Source: JANNSX01 sp041397825
GTDB taxonomy: Bacteria > Pseudomonadota > Alphaproteobacteria > Rhizobiales > Hyphomicrobiaceae
DNA length: 64,000 nucleotides
Direction: 5' to 3'
Assembly: GCA_041397825.1 (NCBI GenBank)
Contig: JAWKVX010000003.1
Location: forward strand, 248,001 to 312,000
Shown: piece by piece, positions 1 through 7,892 of the stretch
Numbering within the stretch: position 1 is the first letter of the stretch
Layout: the number at the start of each line of letters is the position of its first letter
Notes under the pieces: generated by a model
The model's database searches: none
What the model was told of the DNA's origin: nothing
The model's input: only the letters and a program-made list of their open reading frames with translations
Position numbers and translations under genes: made by a program

Positions 1-2
1 GT

Positions 3-185
3 CTCGAGGTCGGACCTTATCTGGGGCTGGGCATGTCGCGCGCCATCACGAGGACGGAGCCGATCCTGGGACTATCGCTCAAGTCCGGAAAGCTCGGCTC
101 TCTCGATGTCTTCGAGAGGCTTCTGGCCGACATGTGTCGGCCGCTGCACGCCGCGCCGATGCCCGACGTCTGGCCGTCTCGCTGA
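3..185 (+). CDS. C-terminal end of a truncated unknown protein
   Basis: The frame starting at base 3 is open from the window edge to a TGA ending at 185. It reads as a plausible protein tail of about 60 residues, beginning LEVGPYLGLGMSRA and ending PMPDVWPSR. The amino-acid mix looks protein-like (Leu/Gly/Asp rich), whereas the other frames are Arg/Ser rich. I do not recognise the family. It would end about 50 bp before the convergent protease gene, which fits ordinary gene spacing. The start lies outside the window, so nothing can be said about the N-terminus or the operon. Confidence 0.4.
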   Translation, partial: LEVGPYLGLGMSRAITRTEPILGLSLKSGKLGSLDVFERLLADMCRPLHAAPMPDVWPSR

Positions 186-236
186 AGGCATCTCGAGGTC
201 GGATGAATGACCTTGCCTGTGATCCTGTCGCGCTTC

Positions 237-1607
237 CTAGATGTCGAAAACATCGCCCTTGAAAATCAGCTTCTCGATGCCGACGAGTTTGTCGGTATCG
301 CCGCTCGAGAGCTCGGTGACGAAGGCCGTGTTGCCTCGCACCTTGACGTGATAGTCGTCGGCCGAACCGGCATACCGGACCGTGTCATAGCCGGCCTGAC
401 CAAGGATCACATCTCTTCCGTCGCCCTCGAGAAAAGTGTCGTTGCCGCCGCCGCCGATGAGTCGGTCATTGCCAGCGCCGCCCGAGATCCAGTCTTTCCC
501 GGAGTTGCCGATCAGCCGGTCGTTGCCGTCGCCGCCGAAAAGCCGGTCGTTGCCACCGCCGCCGCAAAGCCGGTCATTGCCACTGCCGCCGTTGAGGTAG
601 TCGGCGCCGGAGTTGCCATACAGCCGGTCGGTGCCAGACGATCCATACAGACGATCATCGCCTTGCCCGCCCCATAGGCGGTTGTCGGCGTTGTTGCCGA
701 TGATCTTGTCGTCGCCGCGTCCGCCAATCGCACGCTCGATCGTAGCGCCATAGGCGATGGCGACATTTTTTTGAAGGTCACCGATCGAGGAGTAGCAGCC
801 GGCCCTGAGGTTGATGGTCTGATCGGACCGAAAGCCAGACGCATTGAGCGTATCGATTCCGCCGGCGTCCCAGATGGCGATGACGGGATCGGGATTTGCG
901 GCGAAGTCAAAAACCTCATTGCCGGCATTGCTGCCAAAGCCGTAGACGGTGTTGCCGGTGCGTGTAGCCATATCGGCACCGAAGATCGTCTGAATGGCGG
1001 CGATGTCATGAAGCAAGGGGGTCGCTGCATAGCGGAAGCCGTCGGCGGTCACGTGGCTCGCGCCCGAGCCGTCGCTGCCGGCTCTGAAATAGGACATGAC
1101 GGTATATTGCTCGGTGTCCTGGCGGTATTCGGCGTCGGCGTCGTAGCCGGCACTGCCGTTGTAGGCACCGGGATGGTCGAGCCCGAGCGCGTGGCCGATC
1201 TCGTGCAGCAGCGTCATGGCCCCGCGGGCGCCGAGGCCGAAATCTTCGGCGTCGTCCTGGGACGTCCATGAGGTGTTGATTGCGATATCGGCGCGGTCGT
1301 AGAGCCAATGTCCATCGGCCATGCCCGAATAGGACGAGGTCGTATAGGTTCCGCCGAAGGTCGTCGCGGTCGAAAAGTCGATGCCGATCTGGGCGTCCGG
1401 CCCGATGACCAGGTCGATGGCGATGAGATCGTCCCAGAGCGAGATCGCGCGCAGCGTTGCCGCCATGGCGGCGTCCTCTGTGGCCGTGTCGCCGAACGCC
1501 CCCGCGCAGTCGATGCCGACGGTCAGTGGTCCGGCCGACCAGCGAGCCTCCCCATCCAAGCGGTCAATGATGTCGGCAAGCCCAAGGACGGGCTTTGCAT
1601 TACCCAT
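237..1607 (-). CDS. Serralysin-like M10 zinc metalloprotease with RTX repeats
   Basis: Encodes about 456 aa, predicted to be a secreted zinc endopeptidase of the M10 (serralysin) group. Counted from a GTG five codons upstream of the chosen start, the zinc site HEIGHALGLDH lies near residues 140-150 and the Met-turn VMSYF near 175. A run of glycine/aspartate nonapeptides (GGxGNDRL type) spans roughly residues 300-410, as expected for calcium-binding RTX beta-rolls. There is no N-terminal signal peptide, which fits type I secretion through a C-terminal signal. The chosen start is ATG at 1607, preceded by a GGTGGGG stretch; GTG at 1622 is an alternative. No type I transporter genes are adjacent. 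Family assignment is firm; the substrate is unknown. Confidence 0.88.
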   Translation of the reverse strand: MGNAKPVLGLADIIDRLDGEARWSAGPLTVGIDCAGAFGDTATEDAAMAATLRAISLWDDLIAIDLVIGPDAQIGIDFSTATTFGGTYTTSSYSGMADGHWLYDRADIAINTSWTSQDDAEDFGLGARGAMTLLHEIGHALGLDHPGAYNGSAGYDADAEYRQDTEQYTVMSYFRAGSDGSGASHVTADGFRYAATPLLHDIAAIQTIFGADMATRTGNTVYGFGSNAGNEVFDFAANPDPVIAIWDAGGIDTLNASGFRSDQTINLRAGCYSSIGDLQKNVAIAYGATIERAIGGRGDDKIIGNNADNRLWGGQGDDRLYGSSGTDRLYGNSGADYLNGGSGNDRLCGGGGNDRLFGGDGNDRLIGNSGKDWISGGAGNDRLIGGGGNDTFLEGDGRDVILGQAGYDTVRYAGSADDYHVKVRGNTAFVTELSSGDTDKLVGIEKLIFKGDVFDI

Positions 1608-1995
1608 GACGCGACGCCCCACCCGTCGTCTCCGGCGGCGGATCGGGCGGGTAGCGAGGGCGGCTCATGTGAACCGTAAGTCGTGCCCTGTGGTGATCCT
1701 GCCCGGATCACGTCGACATCGAGACGATCTGGCCTTTCCGACCTGTTATGCGGGAGTTTAGGCGCGAGTTGTTTCGTTGTTTCTTCTTAGGAAATTCAAA
1801 TTGTAAGTGTTTTGTCCGCCAGAGAAGTCATAGTTAATCTATTGAAACCGGAAAGAAGAAACTGAATATCAAATTTTATGCAAATTGAATGCTCTCGACG
1901 GACGACGCCAGCTTGTCATTCGGTCCCTTTCGGAATTGAGCTGACATGTCCCATCGGATGCTGAACATCAAATTGGACGTTTGCGAATTCTGTGA
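1608..1995. other. AT-richer intergenic region between protease and LuxR genes
   Basis: About 390 bp separate the divergently transcribed protease and LuxR-type genes. From about 1770 to 1995 the base composition is clearly more AT-rich than the surroundings, so it probably holds both promoters. I see no convincing inverted repeat, RNA gene or short ORF. Confidence 0.5.
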
Positions 1996-2664
1996 ATGAT
2001 ATTATTCAATGGCGCGACGGATGTGCTGCGTGCGGGGCAGAGTTCCATGCCTGTGGGGCTGGAAGACTCCTATTGGTCGGCGGTGCAGGGATTTTTATCC
2101 CGCTCGGCTGCCGCACTGCTGTTCGTTGATTTGCAGCGGCGGATCGTCTGGCGCAATGCCCGGGCGGCGGATTTCTTGGCGGAAGGCACGTTTCTGCGAG
2201 AAGACAGGCACGGCCGGCTCATGCTTGTCGAGGCTTCGACGGCTGGTCGCTTCGATGCCTTGTTCGAGGAGGGAAACCGGCAGTCCGGCGCCGCGCGGGT
2301 CGCGGTTGTCGCGCCGACTGCTGTCGAAGGACGGCTGCCGTGGAGCTTGGTTTTCTGGCGCGGCGTTCCCGGCGACATGGCGGCGCCGGCCTTCGATGGC
2401 TACCTAGTGCAGATCCGCAGTGGTTCGGAACCGAGCCCGATCGACGCGAAGATGCTGCTCGATACGTTCGGCCTGACGCGCAAAGAAGCGGCGGTCGTCT
2501 CGGTGCTGGCGGGCGGCGGAACCCTTCAGACAAGTGCCGAACACCTCGCCATCTCACCGCAGACCGCGAAATGGCACCTGAAGAACGCCATGGCAAAAAT
2601 GCACTGCTCCAGTCAGGCACAGTTGCTCCTGATGCTTGAGAATTTGCACGTCACACTCGTCTGA
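1996..2664 (+). CDS. LuxR-family C-terminal HTH transcriptional regulator
   Basis: Encodes 222 aa. The C-terminal third (about residues 153-215) matches the LuxR-type helix-turn-helix: it begins LTRKEAAVVSVL and includes the recognition region ISPQTAKWHLKNAMAK. The N-terminal ~140 residues (LLFVDLQRRIVWRNARAADF and onward) look like a PAS-type sensor fold. The protein is therefore a single-component sensor-regulator rather than a response regulator; no phospho-acceptor receiver domain is visible. The start is ATG 1996, with in-frame ATG 2047 behind a GGGGCAG stretch as an alternative. It lies directly upstream of the large autotransporter gene in the same direction, so that gene is a reasonable but unproven target. 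Confidence 0.8.
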   Translation: MILFNGATDVLRAGQSSMPVGLEDSYWSAVQGFLSRSAAALLFVDLQRRIVWRNARAADFLAEGTFLREDRHGRLMLVEASTAGRFDALFEEGNRQSGAARVAVVAPTAVEGRLPWSLVFWRGVPGDMAAPAFDGYLVQIRSGSEPSPIDAKMLLDTFGLTRKEAAVVSVLAGGGTLQTSAEHLAISPQTAKWHLKNAMAKMHCSSQAQLLLMLENLHVTLV

Positions 2665-3093
2665 ACGGCGAGTCTCAATTTCGCAACGACTGGGAATAAG
2701 ACGCAAAAGCCCCCCGACCAGGGTGGGACCGACGCCCGGCTTTGTCATTTCCTGAGTATCGAGAAGGACGGCGCGGGGGATTAGGCGATGGCTACGCGGC
2801 TGAGCTGGCTCGTCGGGACGAAATCTGCGACGCGGATGATTTCTGGGTATATCAGCGCTTTAGCTGACGCGACGCACACACGAATTCAGTCCAACCGGCG
2901 CCCTCGGTTAGACCGACTCAGAGCATTTCACGTTACGCGAGCCAGGAAATCAGCGCTGGCTCCTGCGAGATCGACTGTGCTTGATTCGCAACAGTCCAGC
3001 TTCAATCGCCTAGGTAATTGTGACCAAACTGTGGACTGCTGGGGGAATCTCTCTATCGCTCAGAACGAGTATTGCGTCCGCGGGGGTGGGGCT
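2665..3093. other. Leader region of the autotransporter gene, with a weak hairpin
   Basis: About 430 bp lie between the LuxR-type stop and the preferred autotransporter start. AAAGCC at 2706-2711 can pair with GGCTTT at 2738-2743, a weak candidate terminator for the regulator. The autotransporter frame stays open back to 2788, but that stretch has no signal peptide or protein-like pattern, so I treat it as 5' leader. Confidence 0.4.
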
Positions 3094-5616
3094 ATGCGTA
3101 TCGCCCGTTCAGCATGCATCCGCAGTCATTCAGCAGTCCCGAACAAGACAACGACCCGCCTGAGCTGGCGCGCCGCCGCCCGGCGCGGGCTGGTGCGCCT
3201 GGCCGCGGTGCTGGCGTTGGCGGGAGGGTTGCTCGCTTCGACCGGCCAACTTAGCTTAGCGGTCGCCGCAGGTTATACCCTGGCTTGCACAACACCTGTC
3301 GATGCATCGCAGCCTCCAGGCCTGTCGGTTTCGACAAATTGGAACTTAGTTACGCCCAACGTCGCCGGTGACCCCAACGGAGATCCGACAGACTCTTTGG
3401 CTGTAAGCAATCTTGCCGTCGGCGACACGGTTACTTTCAGGGTCGCTCGATCGAGTTCTGGAGGGTCGGTCAACGGAACTTTTGGCGAGTCTTCTGGAAC
3501 CGCAACAGTCACTCCAGCATTGCCGCTTTCCTTTACTCAAAGCAGTGGCAGTACCCCTACCAATCACGTTTTTACTGTAACCGCGACCGGCAATGGGCTC
3601 AAAACGTTTACTATAACCAAGACCGGTCAATCCAGCGGCGGCGACAAGGATATTGAGTGGATTGCGGTGTGCCACAAACTTGTGCCCGCACCTTCCCTCA
3701 ATGTCGCCAAATCGGCGAGTGTGCCCGGAGGATCCGCGGATCTCGGTGAGACGATCACCTACACGATCTCAGTGCAAAACACTGGTAACGTTCCGCTCAC
3801 CGGCGTCACTGTCAACGACCCAATGCTTGGCGGTGCCATGTCTGGCGCGACGAGCATCGCTGTCGGTGCCACCGCAACCTACACCGGCACATACATCGTC
3901 CAGCAGTCCGACATCGACACCAACGGCGGCGGTGACGGCACCATCGATAACACCGTCACAGCCGACTCGAATGAGACTGGGCCAGACACCGCAAGCGTCG
4001 CGGTGGCCATTACGGCTGGCCAGGAGCAGCACGGCGACGTGAACTTGACCTGTCCGGACGCGGACTCCGACGGACTCTGCAAGGGCGGAGGGCTCTGCAA
4101 TAGTATTCCGGGTGAACAAAACAACCCAACCGACAACATCGATTTGACCAACGTGCTTGCTGGCACTCTGGTCACCGTGACAGCCACGAACATTCACACG
4201 ACGACCGCAGACGTCGATTTTGCGGGTCTTGCGCTCAGCCCCGATCCGATGAGTCTCGCCCCAGGCGAGACGAAAACGGCCACGTTCACGGCGGGTGCCA
4301 GCGGCACCGCCAACTTCCAAATTCAGCTGACGGGCAACAATCAGCGGATCTCCTATGATGTTGCTTGCGTTTCACCCGGCAACATCACCATTCGCAAGGA
4401 GACCGCGGGTGGCACCGGCACCTTCACCTTCGATACCCAGCTCAACGGCAGCCCGAGTAGCTTCAACATCGCCACCTTGGCTGAGAATTCGCCCGTCGGA
4501 CATCCCGTCACCGCATCGATCGGCACCTATGTCTTCACCGAGCAAGCCCTAGACGGCTGGGAGCTGACGGGCATCGAGTGCACAGGCGGCGGCAGCGTCA
4601 CTGTCGATCAACCCAACCGCAAAGTTACCGTCACGGTTACTGCAGCCAATATCGCCGACGCGCCGATTTGTACGTTCAAGAACAAGAAGCAAGCGGCAAC
4701 ACTGACGCTGAACAAGACCGTCGTCGACCTGCCGGGTGGGGCAAACGAACCGGCGACGGCCTGGACGCTGACGGCGACGCCCGTACCGAGCGGCACGGCT
4801 TCGAATGTCCAGCACGGCGGCGTGCTGACGCTCTCGCCGGGCACCTATGCCCTGACCGAAAGCACGATCGCGAGTTACACCCAACAGAGCCTGACCTGTG
4901 CGACCGCCGCGGGGGCGCCCGTCGCATTGACCAACACAAACCAGCTGACGTTAGCCGACGGCGACAATGTGATCTGCACCTTCGTCAACGCAGAGGACGC
5001 CGATCCGTCGATCGATATCGTCAAGACGTTCGTCGATGTCACCGACACAGATTCGAGCGGTGGCCTGACAGCCGGCGACGTCGCCAACTATTCGATCACG
5101 GCGACGAACACCGGCAACGTGACGCTCATCGACGTTGACGTGACCGACAACGACGCGGCGACCATGCTGTGCTCACCCGCAACGCCCGTCGACCTGGATC
5201 CCCAGGAGGCGACGACGTGCACGGCCACGCTCGAGATCACGCAAGAGCAGATCGATGCGGGCTCCGTCAGCAATACTGCGACGGCCTCGGGCAAGCCGCC
5301 ATCCGGGCCGGATGTGTCCGATTCGGATACGGAGACAGTGCCGCTGACCCGGACTCCACTGCTCGAGATCACCAAGGGTGCCGATGTTTCGTCTGTGGAT
5401 GCGGCGGGCGATCTCATCAACTACACCATCACGGTCACCAATGCGGGCAACACCACCCTGACGAATGTATTGGTCGCTGATGCATTCGTATCAAATCTCG
5501 ACTGTACACCAGCCGCGCCGGTTTCGAATTTGGCGCCTGGCGCCGGAATATCCTGTACGGCTTCGCATGTCGTCTCTCAGCCTGACATCGACTTCGGTGG
5601 AGCCATTCACAGCTGA
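3094..5616 (+). CDS. DUF11-repeat surface autotransporter, N-terminal part (frame-broken)
   Basis: This 840-aa open stretch is the N-terminal part of a giant cell-surface protein whose C-terminus is at 7893-10118. ATG 3094, behind a GGGGGTGGGG purine run, gives a long export signal: a basic n-region, then the hydrophobic core AAVLALAGGLLAS, with a likely cleavage site after SLAVAA. The mature part has DUF11 (Ig-like 'conserved repeat') modules with the signature TYTISVQNTGNVPLTGVTV. These alternate with prealbumin-like modules carrying ITIRKETAGGTGTFTF and ending ICTFKN. The reading frame fails at about 5608, where the sequence jumps into a corrupted copy of the repeat start and meets a TGA. 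Function is inferred as an adhesin or outer-surface stalk. Confidence 0.75.
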   Translation: MRIARSACIRSHSAVPNKTTTRLSWRAAARRGLVRLAAVLALAGGLLASTGQLSLAVAAGYTLACTTPVDASQPPGLSVSTNWNLVTPNVAGDPNGDPTDSLAVSNLAVGDTVTFRVARSSSGGSVNGTFGESSGTATVTPALPLSFTQSSGSTPTNHVFTVTATGNGLKTFTITKTGQSSGGDKDIEWIAVCHKLVPAPSLNVAKSASVPGGSADLGETITYTISVQNTGNVPLTGVTVNDPMLGGAMSGATSIAVGATATYTGTYIVQQSDIDTNGGGDGTIDNTVTADSNETGPDTASVAVAITAGQEQHGDVNLTCPDADSDGLCKGGGLCNSIPGEQNNPTDNIDLTNVLAGTLVTVTATNIHTTTADVDFAGLALSPDPMSLAPGETKTATFTAGASGTANFQIQLTGNNQRISYDVACVSPGNITIRKETAGGTGTFTFDTQLNGSPSSFNIATLAENSPVGHPVTASIGTYVFTEQALDGWELTGIECTGGGSVTVDQPNRKVTVTVTAANIADAPICTFKNKKQAATLTLNKTVVDLPGGANEPATAWTLTATPVPSGTASNVQHGGVLTLSPGTYALTESTIASYTQQSLTCATAAGAPVALTNTNQLTLADGDNVICTFVNAEDADPSIDIVKTFVDVTDTDSSGGLTAGDVANYSITATNTGNVTLIDVDVTDNDAATMLCSPATPVDLDPQEATTCTATLEITQEQIDAGSVSNTATASGKPPSGPDVSDSDTETVPLTRTPLLEITKGADVSSVDAAGDLINYTITVTNAGNTTLTNVLVADAFVSNLDCTPAAPVSNLAPGAGISCTASHVVSQPDIDFGGAIHS

Positions 5617-5993
5617 GCATCACGATTGCCGAGCCCGATGAGACGCCCCGTCGTCTGTGGACGATGACGCGGTGACGAACGATCAACCAGACGCTGACGC
5701 GTGACGGTGAGCGATGGGTTTGTGTCGAACTATGAGTTCCGATCCGGGTGCATCGGTGGGCCTGGGTCACGGTGACATGCACGGCGATCGCATGATGTGA
5801 CGCACGGCTTGACGATCGACGGCGGCGGACCGATCGTGAACACGGCGACGGCGTCGTCGAATGAGGGCGCGTCGGGGAGCGACGATGGACGGTGACCAAA
5901 CCGATCGCTGACGCTGAGACGGCGCGCCGGCCTCGGTGGGCGGTGACGCAATGTGGTGACGGACCCGCTTGTGTCGACGCGCAGGCGTGAGCG

Positions 5994-6713
5994 GTGAGCA
6001 TCACGAAGTTGGCGAGCGACACGACGGTGTCGTCGTCTGGTGAGACGATCAACTACACGATCACGGTGACGAACGAGGGCAACCAGACGCTGACGAACGT
6101 GACGGTGAGCGATGGGTTTGTGTCGAACCTGGTCTGCGATCCGGGTGCATCGGTTGGGCCTGGCGGCACGGTGACATGCACGGCGTCGCATGATGTGACG
6201 CAGCTTGAGATCGACGGCGGCGGACCGATCGTGAACACGGCGACGGCGGATTCCGACCAAACCGATCCTGAGGGCGCGCAGGCGTCGGTTGCGGTGACGC
6301 AATCACCTGAGCTGAGCATCACGAAGTTGGCGAGCCCGACGACGGTGTCGTCGTCTGGTGAGACGATCAACTACACGATCACGGTGACGAACGAGGGCAA
6401 CCAGACGCTGACGAACGTGACGGTGAGCGATGGGTTTGTGTCGAACCTGGTCTGCGATCCGGGTGCATCGGTTGGGCCTGGCGGCACGGTGACATGCACG
6501 GCGTCGCATGATGTGACGCAGCTTGAGATCGACGGCGGCGGACCGATCGTGAACACGGCGACGGCGGATTCCGACCAAACCGATCCTGAGGGCGCGCAGG
6601 ATCGTCGAGCTGAGCATCACGAAGTTGGCGACGCCGACGACGGTGTCGTCGACGCAATGCACCTGACGCTGACGCATCACGAAGTGGGCGAGCCCGACGA
6701 CGGTGACGCGTGA
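5994..6713 (+). pseudogene. Internal DUF11 fragment of the broken autotransporter
   Basis: This open stretch of 239 codons holds two full DUF11 units, each running from SITKLA through TINYTITVTNEGNQTLTNV to NTATADSDQTDPEGA. The first unit is 5996-6313 and the second is 6314 to about 6600. It has no start signal of its own and is part of the same gene as the flanking pieces. After about 6600 the unit is truncated and the frame becomes Asp/His-rich nonsense. Confidence 0.6.
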
Positions 6714-6959
6714 TGAGACGATCGACGTTGACACGATCACGGTGATCGAACTGCGACCGATCGTGAAACACGGTGAGCGATGGCGTCGTCGGGCGATCCG
6801 GGTGCCTGGCGACGATGCGACGGTGACATGCACGGCGTCGCATGATGTGACGCAGCTTGAGATCGACGCGGCGGACTATGAGTCGTGAACACGGCGAACG
6901 GACGCTGACGATGTGGCGGTGACCAAACCGATCCTGAGGGCGCGCAGGCGTCGGTTGCG

Positions 6960-7361
6960 GTGACGCAATCACCTGAGCTGAGCATCACGAAGTCGAGCCC
7001 GACGACGGTGTCGTCGTCTGGTGAGACGATCAACTACACGATCACGGTGACGAACGAGGGCAACCAGACGCTGACGAACGTGACGGTCGGCGATGGGTTT
7101 GTGTCGAACGCTGGTCTGCGATCCGGGTGCATCGGTGGGCCTGGCGGCACGGTGACGTGCACGGCGTCGCATGATGTGACGCAGCTTGAGATCGACGGCG
7201 GCGGACCGATCGTGAACACGGCGACGGCGGATCAGCCAGACGCCGACGCTGACGCTGTCGAAGACGGCGACACCGAGCTGAGCATCGGTGGGCCTGGGTC
7301 GGTGAACTATGAGTTCCTGGTGACGAACACGGGGAACGTGACGCTGACGAATGGGCGGTGA
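6960..7361 (+). pseudogene. Second internal DUF11 fragment of the broken autotransporter
   Basis: This 133-codon open stretch starts in the VTQSPELSITK linker and holds one DUF11 unit. Compared with the clean units it has a one-codon deletion in the KLASPTT region and a local frame slip (SNAGLRSG in place of SNLVCDPG). The end resembles another DUF11 start (SVNYEFLVTNTGNVTLTN) before a TGA. It is a fragment of the large gene, not an independent one. Confidence 0.55.
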
Positions 7362-7892
7362 CGGACCCGCTTCCGATCTGACGGCGGTGAGCTGCCCTTC
7401 GGACACGATCGCGGTGGGCGGGACGCTGAGCTGCACGGCGACGTTGACGGTCGATCAGGCGATGATCGATCTGGGCGACAGCATCGTGAACACGGCGACG
7501 GCGTCGTCGGCGGATCGTCGGGGAGCGACGATGCGACGGTGACGATCAGCCAGAACCGACCATGAGCGTCACGAAGTCCGCAAATGTCTCGATCGGTGTC
7601 GTCCATCGGTGAAACAATTGACTTACACCATCACTGTCTCGAACGTGGGCAATGTTACTCATCACGGGTTGCGGTGACGGTGAGCGAGCCCTCTCCTCGA
7701 CGACGGTGTCGTCGTCTGGTGGACGATCAACTACACGATCACGGTGACGAACGAGGGCAACCAGACGCTGACGAACGTGACGGTGAGCGATGGGTTTGTG
7801 TCGAACCTGTTGCGATCCGCATCGGTTGGGCTCGACACTGAACGCACGGCGTCGCATGATGTGACGATGAGATCGACGGCGGCGGACCGATC

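Larger units (their letters stand above)
5617..7892 (+). repeat. Scrambled 318-bp DUF11 tandem-repeat array
   Basis: Two near-identical in-frame units begin GAGCATCACGAAGTTGG at 5996 and 6314, a period of 318 bp or 106 codons. A third start at 6612 is 298 bp further on, and another is at 6980. Around them the DNA is a patchwork of short fragments of the same unit (for example pieces of GACGGCGGCGGACCGATCG and GTGAACACGGCGACGGC) joined with deletions and frame changes. A second unit type, encoding CPSDTIAVGGTLSCTATL, is near 7396. The array breaks the gene into short frames. This looks like collapsed or mis-assembled repeats more than natural decay, because both flanks are intact. Confidence 0.8.

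Noticed and set aside
2788..3093. Upstream extension of the autotransporter
   Set aside because: It would bury the signal peptide and has no protein-like pattern.
5616..7892. CRISPR-like reading of the repeat region
   Set aside because: The repeats are 318 bp, coding and continuous, without short repeats and spacers; they are DUF11 units.
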